Of a stretch of 36,803 nucleotides of DNA, positions 26,005-34,663 are shown one piece after another. Each line of letters begins with the position of its first letter. Position 1 is the stretch's first letter. The position numbers were made by a program, and so were the translations under genes. Source of the DNA: Candidatus Rokuibacteriota bacterium (GTDB lineage Bacteria; Methylomirabilota; Methylomirabilia; Rokubacteriales; CSP1-6); assembly GCA_003220435.1 (NCBI GenBank), contig QHSL01000012.1, forward strand, positions 1 through 36,803. The letters run 5' to 3'. Below the pieces are notes generated by a model that searched no databases, was not told the origin of the DNA, and saw nothing but the letters and a program-made list of their open reading frames with translations.

Positions 26005-27603
26005 ATGGCGGGTCCCGCGAAGCCGAAATCCTCGAAGCGGCCCGAGGCGGCACCGCTGACCGCCGGCAAGGGTCCGACGCTCCCGTACACCGGCAAGGAG
26101 TTTCTCGCGAGCCTGGACGACGACCGCGAGGTGTGGATCTACGGCGAGCGCGTGAAGAGCATCACCACGCACCCGGCGTTCCAGAACTGCGCCCGGATGC
26201 TCGCGCGCCTGTACGACGCGCTCCACGAGGACCACAACAACGGGAAGAACGTCCTCACCGAGCCCACCGAGTGGGGCGGGTTCACGCACCGCTACTTCCG
26301 CGCGCCGACGACGGTGGAGGAGCAGGTGGCCGGGCGCGACGCGATCGCCGCGTGGGCGCGGATCACCTACGGCTGGCTCGGACGGTCGCCCGACTACAAG
26401 GCGGCCTTCCTCGGCACGCTCGGCGCCAACGCGGACTTCTACGCGCCCTACCAGGAGAACGCCCGGCGCTGGTACCGGTTCTCGCAAGAGCGCGTGCCGT
26501 TCATCAACCACGCGATCATCCATCCTCCGGTCGACCGCAACATCGCGCCGGGCGCGCCCGGCGGGCCCACCGACATCTACGCGCGCGTCACCAAGGAGAC
26601 CGACGCGGGCATCTACGTGACCGGCGCCAAGGTGGTCGCGACCGGCTCGGCGCTGACCCACTTCACGTTCGTGGCGCACCACGGGCTCATCCCGGTACAG
26701 GGCCGCAACTTCGCGGTCGTGTTCATGGTGCCGACGAACGCGAAGGGCGTGAAGCTCATCTGCCGCGTCTCCAACGAGATGCGCGCCGCCATGCTGGGGA
26801 GCCCGTTCGATTACCCGCTGTCGAGCCGGCTGGACGAGAACGACGCGATCTTCGTGATGGACAACGTCTTCGTGCCCTGGGAAGACGTGTTCGTCTACGC
26901 CGACGTGGAGAAGGCGAACAACTTCTTCCCGCGCACCGGGTTCCTCCCGCGCGCGCTGTTCCACGGCTGCACGCGCCTGGCCGTCAAGCTCGACTTCATC
27001 ACGGGCCTCTTGATCAAGGCGACCGAGGTCACCGGCGCCAGGACGTTCCGCGGCGTGGAGGCGAACATCGGCGAGGTCATCGCCTGGCGCAACATGATCT
27101 GGGGGCTCTCGGACGCGATGGCGAAGAACGCGGACCCGTGGACCGGCGGCTGCGTCCTGCCGGCGATGGAGCCGGCCGCGGCGTACCAGGTGCTGGCGCC
27201 GGAGGCCTACGTCCAGGTCAAGAACCTCATCGAGAAGACCGTGGCGAGCGGGCTCATCTATTTGAACTCGCACGCGCGGGACTTCAAGCAGCCTGACCTG
27301 CGCAAGTACCTCGACCTGTACCTGCGCGGCTCCGGCGGCGTCGACGCGGTCGAGCGCGTGAAGCTCATGAAGCTCCTGTGGGACGCGGTCGGGACCGAGT
27401 TCGGCGGCCGCCACGAGCTGTACGAGATCAATTACTCGGGCAGCCACGAGGAGATCCGGCGTTACGCGCTGTTCGGCGCGCTCGCCTCCGGCCAGTACGA
27501 CCGCTGGAAGCAATTCGCCGAGACGTGCATGGCCGAGTACGACCTGGACGGATGGAAGGCGAAGGACCTGGTCAACACGAGCGGGCTCAGCGCGCTGAAC
27601 TGA
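26005..27603 (+). CDS. 4-hydroxyphenylacetate 3-hydroxylase (HpaB) family oxygenase
   Basis: A 532-residue flavin-dependent protein of the HpaB/4-hydroxybutyryl-CoA dehydratase superfamily. The N-terminal part ([18 protein letters not shown]) and the central [15 protein letters not shown] segment followed by a [20 protein letters not shown] stretch are typical. The cysteine pattern that binds the Fe-S cluster in the dehydratases is not seen, so a reduced-flavin monooxygenase is favoured. Such enzymes need a flavin reductase, which is not in the window. It starts a three-gene operon with the PrpB-like lyase and the hydrolase. Confidence 0.88.
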   Translation: MAGPAKPKSSKRPEAAPLTAGKGPTLPYTGKEFLASLDDDREVWIYGERVKSITTHPAFQNCARMLARLYDALHEDHNNGKNVLTEPTEWGGFTHRYFRAPTTVEEQVAGRDAIAAWARITYGWLGRSPDYKAAFLGTLGANADFYAPYQENARRWYRFSQERVPFINHAIIHPPVDRNIAPGAPGGPTDIYARVTKETDAGIYVTGAKVVATGSALTHFTFVAHHGLIPVQGRNFAVVFMVPTNAKGVKLICRVSNEMRAAMLGSPFDYPLSSRLDENDAIFVMDNVFVPWEDVFVYADVEKANNFFPRTGFLPRALFHGCTRLAVKLDFITGLLIKATEVTGARTFRGVEANIGEVIAWRNMIWGLSDAMAKNADPWTGGCVLPAMEPAAAYQVLAPEAYVQVKNLIEKTVASGLIYLNSHARDFKQPDLRKYLDLYLRGSGGVDAVERVKLMKLLWDAVGTEFGGRHELYEINYSGSHEEIRRYALFGALASGQYDRWKQFAETCMAEYDLDGWKAKDLVNTSGLSALN

Positions 27604-27610
27604 TCTGACC

Positions 27611-28501
27611 TTGGCGAAGCCGTCCGCCGGCGCCCGCTTCCGCGCCGCCCTCGCCGCCGAGCGGCCGCTGCAGGTCGTCGGCTGCATCCACGCGTACGCC
27701 GCGCGCATGGCCGAGCGCGTCGGCTTCAAGGCGATCTATCTCTCGGGCGGCGGTGTCGCGGCCGGATCGCTGGCCCTTCCCGATCTCGGGATCACGACGC
27801 TCGACGACGTCCTCACGGACGTGCGCCGCATCACCGCGGTGTCGGAGCTTCCGCTGCTGGTCGACGCCGACACCGGGTTCGGGAGCGCGTTCAACATCGG
27901 CCGGACCGTGCGCTCGCTGATCGCGTCCGGCGCCGGCGCCGTGCACATCGAGGACCAGGTGCAGGCCAAGCGCTGCGGCCATCGGCCGGGCAAGGCGATC
28001 GTGTCGACGGCGGAGATGGTCGATCGCGTCAAGGCCGCGGTCGACGCGAAAACCGATCCCGAGTTCGTGATCATGGCGCGCATCGACGCTCTCGCGGTGG
28101 AAGGCTTGTCGGGGGCGATCGACCGGGCCTGCGCCTGCGTCGAGGCCGGCGCCGACATGATCTTCCCGGAGGCGGTTCCCGAGCTCGACGTCTACCGTGA
28201 GTTCGCGGTCGCGGTGCGAGTGCCGATCCTCGCCAACATCACGGAGTTCGGCGTGACGCCGCTCTTCACGGTCGAGGAGCTGGCGGGCGCCGGCGTGGCT
28301 CTCGTCCTCTACCCGTTGTCGGCCTTTCGCGCGATGAGCGCCGCCGCGCTCGAGGTCTATCGGACGCTGCGGCGCGACGGCACGCAGCAACGGGTGGTCC
28401 CGCTGATGCAGACCCGGGCCGAGCTCTACGAGTTCCTCGACTACCACGCCTACGAGCAAAAGCTCGACGAGCTGTTCTCGAAGGAGAAGGGTGCGACATG
28501 A
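27611..28501 (+). CDS. isocitrate lyase/PEP mutase family, methylisocitrate-lyase-like
   Basis: A 296-residue enzyme with the family motif K-R-C-G-H (in [16 protein letters not shown]) and the Mg2+ site [17 protein letters not shown] and I-E-D-Q complete the PrpB-type active site. It would cleave a 2-methylisocitrate- or malate-like acid to succinate-type and pyruvate-type products. The only start that keeps the conserved N-terminus is TTG 27611, 7 nt after the hydroxylase stop, with no strong ribosome site. No methylcitrate synthase is nearby, so the natural substrate may be another 2-substituted acid. Confidence 0.9.
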   Translation: MAKPSAGARFRAALAAERPLQVVGCIHAYAARMAERVGFKAIYLSGGGVAAGSLALPDLGITTLDDVLTDVRRITAVSELPLLVDADTGFGSAFNIGRTVRSLIASGAGAVHIEDQVQAKRCGHRPGKAIVSTAEMVDRVKAAVDAKTDPEFVIMARIDALAVEGLSGAIDRACACVEAGADMIFPEAVPELDVYREFAVAVRVPILANITEFGVTPLFTVEELAGAGVALVLYPLSAFRAMSAAALEVYRTLRRDGTQQRVVPLMQTRAELYEFLDYHAYEQKLDELFSKEKGAT

Positions 28502-28511
28502 GGTGCCGCGC

Positions 28512-29408
28512 ATGGTGACAAAGCCGATCATCTTCTACAGCGAGGGCGTCAGGCTCGTCGGCGACGTCTACTTTCCGATGGACATCGAGTCCGGCGAGAG
28601 GCGGGCGGGGATCGTGTTGTGCCACGGCTACACCGGCGTCAAGGACCTCTACCTGCCCGACACCGCGCGCGCCCTGACCGGCGAGGGCTACGTCGTGATG
28701 ACGTTCGACTACAAGGGCTGGGGCGACAGCGGGGGCTCGCGCAGCCGTCTGGCGCCGTACAGCCGGGTCGCCGACGTGCAGGCGGCGGTCACCTTCCTGG
28801 GGACCCTCCCCGAGGTCGACCCGAATCGGCTCGGGATCTACGGCACCAGCTACGGCGGCGCGATCGTCGTCTGGGTCGGCGCCGTCGACGCGCGGGTGAA
28901 GTGCGTGGTCAGCGTCGTCGGCATCGGGAACGGTGCCCGCTGGATGCGCAGCGTGCGGCGGCCCGACGAGTGGCACGACCTGCGCGAGCGGGCTGCACGC
29001 GACCGGGTCAAGCGGGCCCTGGAGGGTGAGTCCGAGTTCGTGGCCCGCGAGGAGATCCTGCTGCCCGACCGCCAGTCGGCCGAGCTGGCGGCGGCGGCTC
29101 GGCGCGGCAACCCGGCCGCCGTCGGCCGGATCCCGCTCGAGTACGTCGATGAGACGCTCGAGTTCAACCCCGAGTGGGTCGTCGACAGGATCGCGCCGCG
29201 CCCGATCCTGTTCATCACCAGTGACGACGATCGCCTGGTCCCGCCGGACGAGTCTAGGGAGCTTTACGCCCGCTCCGGGGAGCCCAAGAGGCTGGCGGTT
29301 CTGAGGGGCTACGGACACTACGAGGTCTACGTGGAGCCCGCCTTCGGAGAGGTCGTCCGGGAGACGCTCGGGTGGTATCGGCAGCACCTCCCAGCCCGGA
29401 AGGCGTGA
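28512..29408 (+). CDS. alpha/beta hydrolase
   Basis: A 298-residue alpha/beta-hydrolase. The oxyanion segment is V-L-C-H-G-Y, the nucleophile Ser113 lies in G-T-S-Y-G-G, the acid is in I-T-S-D-D-D-R-L-V, and the His is in G-Y-G-H-Y-E-V-Y. It probably cleaves an ester, thioester or C-C bond of a catabolic intermediate. ATG 28512 follows GAGGTG; GTG 28491, inside the end of the upstream gene and after AAGGAG, is an in-frame alternative. It is the last gene of the HpaB operon. Confidence 0.88.
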   Translation: MVTKPIIFYSEGVRLVGDVYFPMDIESGERRAGIVLCHGYTGVKDLYLPDTARALTGEGYVVMTFDYKGWGDSGGSRSRLAPYSRVADVQAAVTFLGTLPEVDPNRLGIYGTSYGGAIVVWVGAVDARVKCVVSVVGIGNGARWMRSVRRPDEWHDLRERAARDRVKRALEGESEFVAREEILLPDRQSAELAAAARRGNPAAVGRIPLEYVDETLEFNPEWVVDRIAPRPILFITSDDDRLVPPDESRELYARSGEPKRLAVLRGYGHYEVYVEPAFGEVVRETLGWYRQHLPARKA

Positions 29409-29451
29409 GCCCGAGCGCGTTTGCTGGATGAAAGGCGCCGCAAGTGCTCAG

Positions 29452-29502
29452 AAACTGACCGTATCGAAGAGGCAGCGACTCGGCTCCGAGGGTCAGTTTT
29501 AC
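29452..29502 (+). terminator. inverted repeat with T-run after hydrolase operon
   Basis: AAACTGACC (29452-29460) and GGTCAGTTT (29491-29499) are perfect 9-bp arms ending in TTTT. A nested CTCGG-CT-CCGAG hairpin abuts the right arm. It may be a terminator for the HpaB operon or an operator for the next gene. The 30-nt loop is long for a terminator. Confidence 0.4.
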
Positions 29503-29558
29503 CGGAATTTCACTATGTTGCCGCCAGGACTTGCCTGGCACCCGGCGTGCTTTGCTCC

Positions 29559-30674
29559 ATGGGCATGGACGTCAAGGACGCGGGTCCTGGAGACTCCAAC
29601 CTCTTCGAGGTCATCGGCGCCGCCACGTCGGACCGGGGCGCCCAGATGCTCGAGGAGCTTCTCCAGCTGGGCATCGCCATCAGCAGCGAAGTGGAGCTCT
29701 ACCCGCTCCTGCAGCGAATCGTCACCCAGGCGCGCCGGTTCACGGGGTCCGAGGCGGCCACCCTCTTTCTCCGCGAGGGCTCCTGCCTCCGGTTCGCGGT
29801 CGTCCAGAACGAGGCGAACGGCCAGGCGCTGGGTGTCGAGGACAAGCAGCAGCGCCTCGAAGCCGAGCGGCTGCCGCTGGACGTGCCGAGCCTCGCCGGC
29901 TACGTGGCGAAGTCGGGCTCGGTCCTGAATCTCACGGACGCGTACGGAATCCCGGCGGGTGAGCCCTACGCCTTCAACTGGCGCGTGGACGTCGCCACCG
30001 GCTACCGGACGCGCTCGGTGCTAGCGGTCCCGTTGCGCGACACGTCGCGCCGGGTCCTCGGCGTGCTCCAGTTGATCAACGCCATCGGCCTCGAGGGCCA
30101 GCCGATCCCGTTTCACCCGCGCCTGGAAGAGGTGGCCAGCTCGTTCGCCGCGTACGCAGCGATCGCGGTCCGCAGCGCGCGGCTCGAGGAGCTGTCCTTC
30201 AAGGACCCGCTCACCGACGGCTACAACCGGCGCTATCTGATGCTACGGCTCCACGAAGAGGTGAACCGGGCCAGCCGCTACCAGCAGCCGCTGTCGCTGA
30301 TCCTGATCGACCTCGACGGGTTCAAGACCATCAACGATCAATTCGGCCACGGCGCCGGCGACGAAGTGCTCAAGCAAGTCGTCCAGCTGCTGGCGAGCCA
30401 GTCGCGCCGCGACTCGGTCGTGGCCCGCTACGGCGGTGACGAGTTCGTTGCGCTGCTGCCGAGCACGCCGAAGGCGGCGGCGATCGTGTACGCCGAACGG
30501 ATGCGCGCGATCATCGAGCGCTACCCGTTCCCCTACGGAAAGCTGACCGCGAGCTTCGGCGTGGCCGGCCTGCCCGAAGACACCGAGACCGTCCCGGACC
30601 TGCTCAAGGCCGCCGACCACGCCCTGTACGAGGCGAAGCGTCAAGGACGCAACCTCGTAGGAGGTCGTAAGTGA
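29559..30674 (+). CDS. GAF domain-containing diguanylate cyclase
   Basis: A 371-residue cytoplasmic protein. A GAF domain occupies about residues 25-200 (A-T-L-F-L-R-E-G; SVLAVPLRDTSRRVLGVLQL). It is followed by a GGDEF domain with R-Y-G-G-D-E-F, so the cyclase site is intact. The inhibitory I-site position reads R-R-D-S instead of RxxD, so product inhibition may be lost. It makes c-di-GMP from GTP. ATG 29559 is the first plausible start; the frame is open further upstream through an inverted repeat but without family similarity. Its stop overlaps the receiver gene start (GTGA). Confidence 0.9.
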   Translation: MGMDVKDAGPGDSNLFEVIGAATSDRGAQMLEELLQLGIAISSEVELYPLLQRIVTQARRFTGSEAATLFLREGSCLRFAVVQNEANGQALGVEDKQQRLEAERLPLDVPSLAGYVAKSGSVLNLTDAYGIPAGEPYAFNWRVDVATGYRTRSVLAVPLRDTSRRVLGVLQLINAIGLEGQPIPFHPRLEEVASSFAAYAAIAVRSARLEELSFKDPLTDGYNRRYLMLRLHEEVNRASRYQQPLSLILIDLDGFKTINDQFGHGAGDEVLKQVVQLLASQSRRDSVVARYGGDEFVALLPSTPKAAAIVYAERMRAIIERYPFPYGKLTASFGVAGLPEDTETVPDLLKAADHALYEAKRQGRNLVGGRK

Positions 30675-31102
30675 TCCCGGCAACCGCTGTGGCCGCCGGG
30701 CGCGCCATCAAGGCTGTGCTGATCGTCGACGACGAGCCGGCCATCGTCCGCATGCTGGAGGACGCGCTGGGAGTGTTCCGGCACGAGTACGCCTACAAGG
30801 TCGAGACCGCCGCCGACGGCATCGACGCGCTCGCCGCGCTGAAGCGGGATCGCTTCGACGTCATCCTGCTCGACATGCACATGGGACGGATGGGGGGTCT
30901 CGAGGTCCTCGAGCACATGGAGCGCATGCAGCTCCGGACGCCGGTGCTCATGCTGACCGGGAACGATGACGCAAAGGCCTCGGCCGATGCGCTCTCGCGG
31001 GGCATCCTGGCCTATGTCCCCAAGCCCTTCGACCTCCTGCAGCTCGAGCACCTGCTTTCGATCGCCGTCTCGTCGCGCGCCGACGCCACCAAACCAGCCT
31101 GA
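30671..31102 (+). CDS. single-domain response regulator
   Basis: A 143-residue CheY-like receiver. The acidic pair is in L-I-V-D-D-E-P, the phospho-acceptor in I-L-L-D-M-H-M-G, the switch Thr in M-L-T-G-N-D-D and the Lys in V-P-K-P-F. There is no output domain. The GTG start has AGGAGG 6 nt upstream and overlaps the GGDEF stop, so it probably works with that protein. Confidence 0.92.
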   Translation: MIPATAVAAGRAIKAVLIVDDEPAIVRMLEDALGVFRHEYAYKVETAADGIDALAALKRDRFDVILLDMHMGRMGGLEVLEHMERMQLRTPVLMLTGNDDAKASADALSRGILAYVPKPFDLLQLEHLLSIAVSSRADATKPA

Positions 31103-31170
31103 GTCCCGGCGGCCTCACGCCGAGACTGCCGAGTCGCGCCCCCGACTACGCGATCACACTGACCACACAG

Positions 31171-31334
31171 CAGTGTGTCGGGCGGGGGTGGGTGCGGAGG
31201 GGTCGCAGCGACCCGTTCCCGCCGAGCGGCGGCGGGAGAAACGCGCCTGGATGGAGCCCAGCCGCGACGGGGCAGCGCACGCGTGCCGCGTGGTCGTCGC
31301 GACCCCTCCGCACCCACCCCCGCCTGACACACAC
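31171..31334. repeat. 164-bp element with 36-bp near-perfect terminal inverted repeats
   Basis: 31171-31206 and the reverse complement of 31299-31334 agree at 33 of 36 positions. The 92-base interior includes CCCGCCG-AGCGG-CGGCGGG. There is no gene inside it. It could be a miniature inverted-repeat element or a structured RNA; only one copy was noticed in the window. Confidence 0.75.
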
Positions 31335-31372
31335 GGTTGACCGGCAAGGGATGATCGCGTAAGTCTGAGAGC

Positions 31373-33013
31373 GTGACCGATCCGGTGACGGTGTCCGTGC
31401 TGACTCATCGCCTGGAGGCGATCGTCCAGGAGATGGGCGAGGCGATGCTGCGCACGGCGTACTCGCAGATCCTCAATTCGAGCCGCGACTTCTCCACCGC
31501 GCTCTGCGACGCCCAGGCGCGGCTGATCGCGCAGGCCGAGCACGTGCCGATCCACGTGGGGGCGATCCCGTGGGCGGTCGAATCCGTGCGCGACGCCTTC
31601 AAAGACCGCGTCAGGCCGGGCGACGTGTACTTGCTGAACGATCCCTACCACGGCAACAACCACCTCCCGGATCTCACCGCATTCGTGCCGGTGTTCGTGG
31701 GCGGCGAGGTCGTCTTCTGGTCGGTCAACCGCGCGCATCAGAGCGACATCGGCGGCTCGACTCACGGCGCCTACAATCCGGGCGCCACCGAGATCTGGCA
31801 GGAAGGCCTCCGGATCACGCCGCTCAAGCTGTACGACGCGGGCGAGCTGCGCGACGACGTGCTTCGCATGATCACGACCAACGTGCGTCATCCCCACGAC
31901 TTCATGGGCGACCTCAGAGCGATGATCGGCTCGGCGCGCATCGGCGAGCGACGGCTGCAGGCCCTGATCGACGAGTACGGCGCCGCGACGGTGGTGGCGG
32001 CGGTGGACGAGATCCTCGACAGCGCCGAGCGCCAAGCGCGGGCGTGCGTCGCCGGGTGGCGCGACGGCGTGTACCACGGCGAGTCGATCCTCGACGACGA
32101 CGGGCACGGCTTCACCGACATCTGGCTCCGCGCCACCGTGACCAAGAAGGGCAGCGCGCTCACGATCGACCTCGGGGACTGCCACCCGCAGGTGCACGGC
32201 TTCATCAACTCCTCGTTCCCCAACACGATGTCGGCGGTGCACATGGCGTTCGCGTATCTCATCGATCCACGAACGCCGAAGAACTCGGGGACGTTCCGGC
32301 CCGTCCGGGTGATCGCCAAGCAGGGGACGATCGTGTGGCCCTATCCGCCGGCGCCGGTGACGCTGGCCACCAACCACTGCGCCCAGGAGATCGCCGAAGC
32401 GATCATCAAGGCGCTGGCGCCGGCGTGCCCCGATCGGGCGATCGCCGGGTGGGGACGACGCTTCCGCGTCGCGATCAAGGGAACGAACCCGCGCACCGGC
32501 AAGCCGTTCATCTGGCACATGTTCCACGCGCGCCCCGGCGGCGGCGCGACCGCCGTCGGCGACGGCTGGGAGACCGCCGGTGAGGGACAGGCGGCCGGCG
32601 GGATCAAGTTCGGCAGCGTGGAGGTCGCGGAAGCGCGATTTCCGCTGACGTTCGAGCACCACGAGTTCCGCGCCGACTCGGCCGGCGACGGCATGCATCG
32701 CGGCGGTGTCGGCGCTGAGCTGCGACTGCGCGTCGACGTGCAGGAGCCCGCGGTCGCCAACACCGCCGGCGACGGCGTGCGCCACCCGCCGTACGGCCTG
32801 CTCGGCGGCAAGGCGGGCCGGCCGCACCGCTACCGCCTCCGTTCACGCGGCCGGCCCGATCGCGTCTTGAAGACGAAAGAGGTCGGGATTCCGGTGCGCC
32901 CCGGCGACCTGTTCCTGGTCGAGTCGTCCGGTGGCGGGGGCTACGGCCCACCGGCGAAGCGGTCGCGTGCCGCGCGGGCGCTCGACCGCGCCGGCGGCTT
33001 CGTGCGCCGCTAG
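31373..33013 (+). CDS. hyuB: hydantoinase B / oxoprolinase family protein
   Basis: A 546-residue HyuB-family subunit. The start V-L-T-H-R-L-E-A-I-V-Q-E-M-G-E-A-M, the central A-H-Q-S-D-I-G-G-S and D-P-Y-H-G-N-N-H-L-P-D motifs, and the glycine-rich end S-S-G-G-G-G-Y-G-P-P are characteristic. The partner HyuA (ATP-dependent subunit) is normally adjacent but is missing on both sides. The gene may therefore be orphaned or use a distant partner; the inverted-repeat element lies where hyuA would be expected. GTG 31373 has only a weak ribosome site. The stop shares CTAG with the converging gene. Confidence 0.9.
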   Translation: MTDPVTVSVLTHRLEAIVQEMGEAMLRTAYSQILNSSRDFSTALCDAQARLIAQAEHVPIHVGAIPWAVESVRDAFKDRVRPGDVYLLNDPYHGNNHLPDLTAFVPVFVGGEVVFWSVNRAHQSDIGGSTHGAYNPGATEIWQEGLRITPLKLYDAGELRDDVLRMITTNVRHPHDFMGDLRAMIGSARIGERRLQALIDEYGAATVVAAVDEILDSAERQARACVAGWRDGVYHGESILDDDGHGFTDIWLRATVTKKGSALTIDLGDCHPQVHGFINSSFPNTMSAVHMAFAYLIDPRTPKNSGTFRPVRVIAKQGTIVWPYPPAPVTLATNHCAQEIAEAIIKALAPACPDRAIAGWGRRFRVAIKGTNPRTGKPFIWHMFHARPGGGATAVGDGWETAGEGQAAGGIKFGSVEVAEARFPLTFEHHEFRADSAGDGMHRGGVGAELRLRVDVQEPAVANTAGDGVRHPPYGLLGGKAGRPHRYRLRSRGRPDRVLKTKEVGIPVRPGDLFLVESSGGGGYGPPAKRSRAARALDRAGGFVRR

Positions 33014-33222
33014 CTCGTCTCGCTCACCTGTTCATGGCCGCGCCTCGCGCGGTCTCCGACGATCCGGCGGCCGAGGCCGATCAGCGCCAGGCCCAGCGTG
33101 ACGCGCCACGGCCGGCGCGGCGGACGCAGCGCCCGGAGCCACATCTCGCGCGCCATCCTCGCGCGTGCGTCGGCGAGACGCTCTCGGGCCAGCCACTCGA
33201 CCGAGTAGACGTTCATGTCCAT
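33010..33222 (-). CDS. small basic protein, last gene of the sigma cassette
   Basis: A 70-residue, arginine-rich protein with one hydrophobic stretch (W-R-V-T-L-G-L-A-L-I-G-L-G). No family is recognised. ATG 33222 has GAGGAG 8 nt upstream; ATG 33216 overlaps the stop of the upstream gene (ATGA), so either start is possible. It is probably coupled to the 134-residue membrane protein and shares its promoter. Confidence 0.6.
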   Translation of the reverse strand: MDMNVYSVEWLARERLADARARMAREMWLRALRPPRRPWRVTLGLALIGLGRRIVGDRARRGHEQVSETS

Positions 33223-33617
33223 GACACCGACTCCTCTCCCGCCGCGCGCGCCGCGACCGCGGCGCGCTCGTGCCACGGCGCGAATTTCTGACGAGGGCTC
33301 AGTACGATCTCGAAGCGGCCCGGTCGCGTTCCTTCGTGGGCGTCGAAGACGCCGTGGGCGGCGCGAACCACTCGCGTCACCGTGTCGGAGTTGTCGAGCT
33401 CGACCGGGACGAAGACCTGCCAGCGGCCGCCGAGCCGGTGACGGACGACGGGCACGACGACCGCGCCCAGCTCGGCGTCGATCGCGTCGGTGACCTCGAT
33501 CTGCCGCGCGACGACCGCCAGCGCCCGACGCTGGAGCCGGTCTGAGAGCAGCAGCAGCCCCACGATGAACACGGACGGCAGCAGCAGCACGATCGCTCCG
33601 GTGAACACTGCCTGCAT
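33213..33617 (-). CDS. single-span membrane protein under putative ECF promoter
   Basis: A 134-residue protein. One N-terminal helix (about residues 4-26, IVLLLPSVFIVGLLLLS) is followed by a soluble domain with QIEVTDAIDAELGAVVVPVV and RWQVFVPVELDNS. No family is recognised. AAGGAGG lies 5 nt before the ATG. A copy of the bipartite element found before the sigma gene lies 41-68 nt upstream, so this is a likely output gene of the sigma factor. Confidence 0.75.
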   Translation of the reverse strand: MQAVFTGAIVLLLPSVFIVGLLLLSDRLQRRALAVVARQIEVTDAIDAELGAVVVPVVRHRLGGRWQVFVPVELDNSDTVTRVVRAAHGVFDAHEGTRPGRFEIVLSPRQKFAPWHERAAVAARAAGEESVSWT

Positions 33618-33657
33618 GTCGACCTCCTTGATAGCGCGCACTGCCTTCGCTCTGTGG

Positions 33658-33685
33658 GACACCGCGGAGCGGCCGACGTGAAACG
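33658..33685 (-). promoter_or_regulatory. putative ECF promoter, copy 2
   Basis: On the minus strand, CGTTTCACGTC, 10 nt, then CGGTGTC. Both blocks and the spacing are identical to those at 35198-35225. It lies in the 77-nt gap between the alkyltransferase stop and the membrane-protein start. Confidence 0.7.
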
Positions 33686-33694
33686 CGGGGCGAG

Positions 33695-34663
33695 TTACGC
33701 CGAGAGCGGGTGGAGATCCGGCCGGCAGGCGGAGCAGGGCGCCAGGCCGGCGGACTCGGCGCGCTCGCGCGAGGCGAACAGCGTGAGATCGGCGAGCGTG
33801 CGCGAAGCGAGCGAGCCGCAGATCGGCAGGCAGTACTCGACCTCGTGGCGGTCGCGCACGTACATCGCGTCGCGCGCCACGCGGCGATCGCGGTGCGCGG
33901 TGAGCGTCGGCACGCCCTCCACGCCCAGCAGCTGCATCTTGAGCGAGAGCTTGTCGCCCGCGTAGCCGGTCAGCGAGCCCGAGCTTCCGATGACGCGATG
34001 GCAGGGCACCACGATCGGAAGCGGGTTCCAGCGGAGCGCCTGCGCGACCGCGCGAACGGCCGAGCGATTGCCGACGTCGCTGGCGATACCCGCGTACGAG
34101 GCCACCGCGCCGTAGGGGATCGCCACCGTCGCCTTCATCACCGCGCGCTGGAAGTCGCTGCGCGCCAGCCGGAGATCGAGCGGCCACTCGAGGCGCGTGC
34201 GCTTGCCGTGCAGGTAATCGAGCAGCTCGCGGTAGAGCGCCTCGACCTCGACGCCGTCCTCCTGGGCCTCGACGCCCCCGACCTGCGAGAGCCGCGAGGA
34301 CTTGAAGCCGGTGCGCTCGCCCAGGTACTCGACCAGCGATACGCCGTGCTCCGACCGCGCGATGAGGATGTTGCCGAGCGGCGAGGGGAACACGCCGTAC
34401 ATCATCAAGCGCGACCTCAGATCCGCCAGCCGAGACTCCAGCGTCTCGCGAGCCCGTACCGCGCCCTCCCCATCGGCCGGCGAGCGCCGGAGCGCGCCCA
34501 CCACGCCGTCGATCTCGCGGTAACGCTGGAAGTCGCCGCGGCACGCTGCGCAGAAGCCGATATGATCCTCGACGCGCCCGCGCACCGCGCCCTCCGCGTC
34601 TCCGGTCGCGACCGCGACCAGGTCGACCTCGATCTTGAGACACGCCTGCGGCTTCACCTTCAT
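33695..34663 (-). CDS. anti-sigma-type zinc motif + O6-alkylguanine-DNA alkyltransferase + Ada-type zinc domain fusion
   Basis: A 322-residue protein with three parts. Residues 1-60 resemble a zinc-associated anti-sigma domain, with H34-I-G-F-C38-A-A-C41 (HX3CX2C). Residues 87-250 are a full DNA alkyltransferase: the M-Y-G-V-F-P-S-P-L-G start, the helix-turn-helix V-A-S-Y-A-G-I-A-S-D-V-G-N-R-S-A, and the acceptor Cys221 in V-V-P-C-H-R-V-I-G. Residues 260-322 match the Ada methylphosphotriester domain, C278-L-P-I-C282 and C310-S-A-C313-R-P-D, with 27 residues between the pairs (26 in E. coli Ada). The AraC-type DNA-binding domain of Ada is absent and the order is reversed. The ATG overlaps the sigma stop (ATGA). 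Damage repair by self-methylation is known for the domains; release of sigma on methylation is inferred. Confidence 0.88.
   Translation of the reverse strand: MKVKPQACLKIEVDLVAVATGDAEGAVRGRVEDHIGFCAACRGDFQRYREIDGVVGALRRSPADGEGAVRARETLESRLADLRSRLMMYGVFPSPLGNILIARSEHGVSLVEYLGERTGFKSSRLSQVGGVEAQEDGVEVEALYRELLDYLHGKRTRLEWPLDLRLARSDFQRAVMKATVAIPYGAVASYAGIASDVGNRSAVRAVAQALRWNPLPIVVPCHRVIGSSGSLTGYAGDKLSLKMQLLGVEGVPTLTAHRDRRVARDAMYVRDRHEVEYCLPICGSLASRTLADLTLFASRERAESAGLAPCSACRPDLHPLSA

Noticed and set aside
31171-31334. Large inverted repeat as an ordinary intrinsic terminator
   Set aside because: The 92-base interior is far too long for a loop and no T-run follows either arm.
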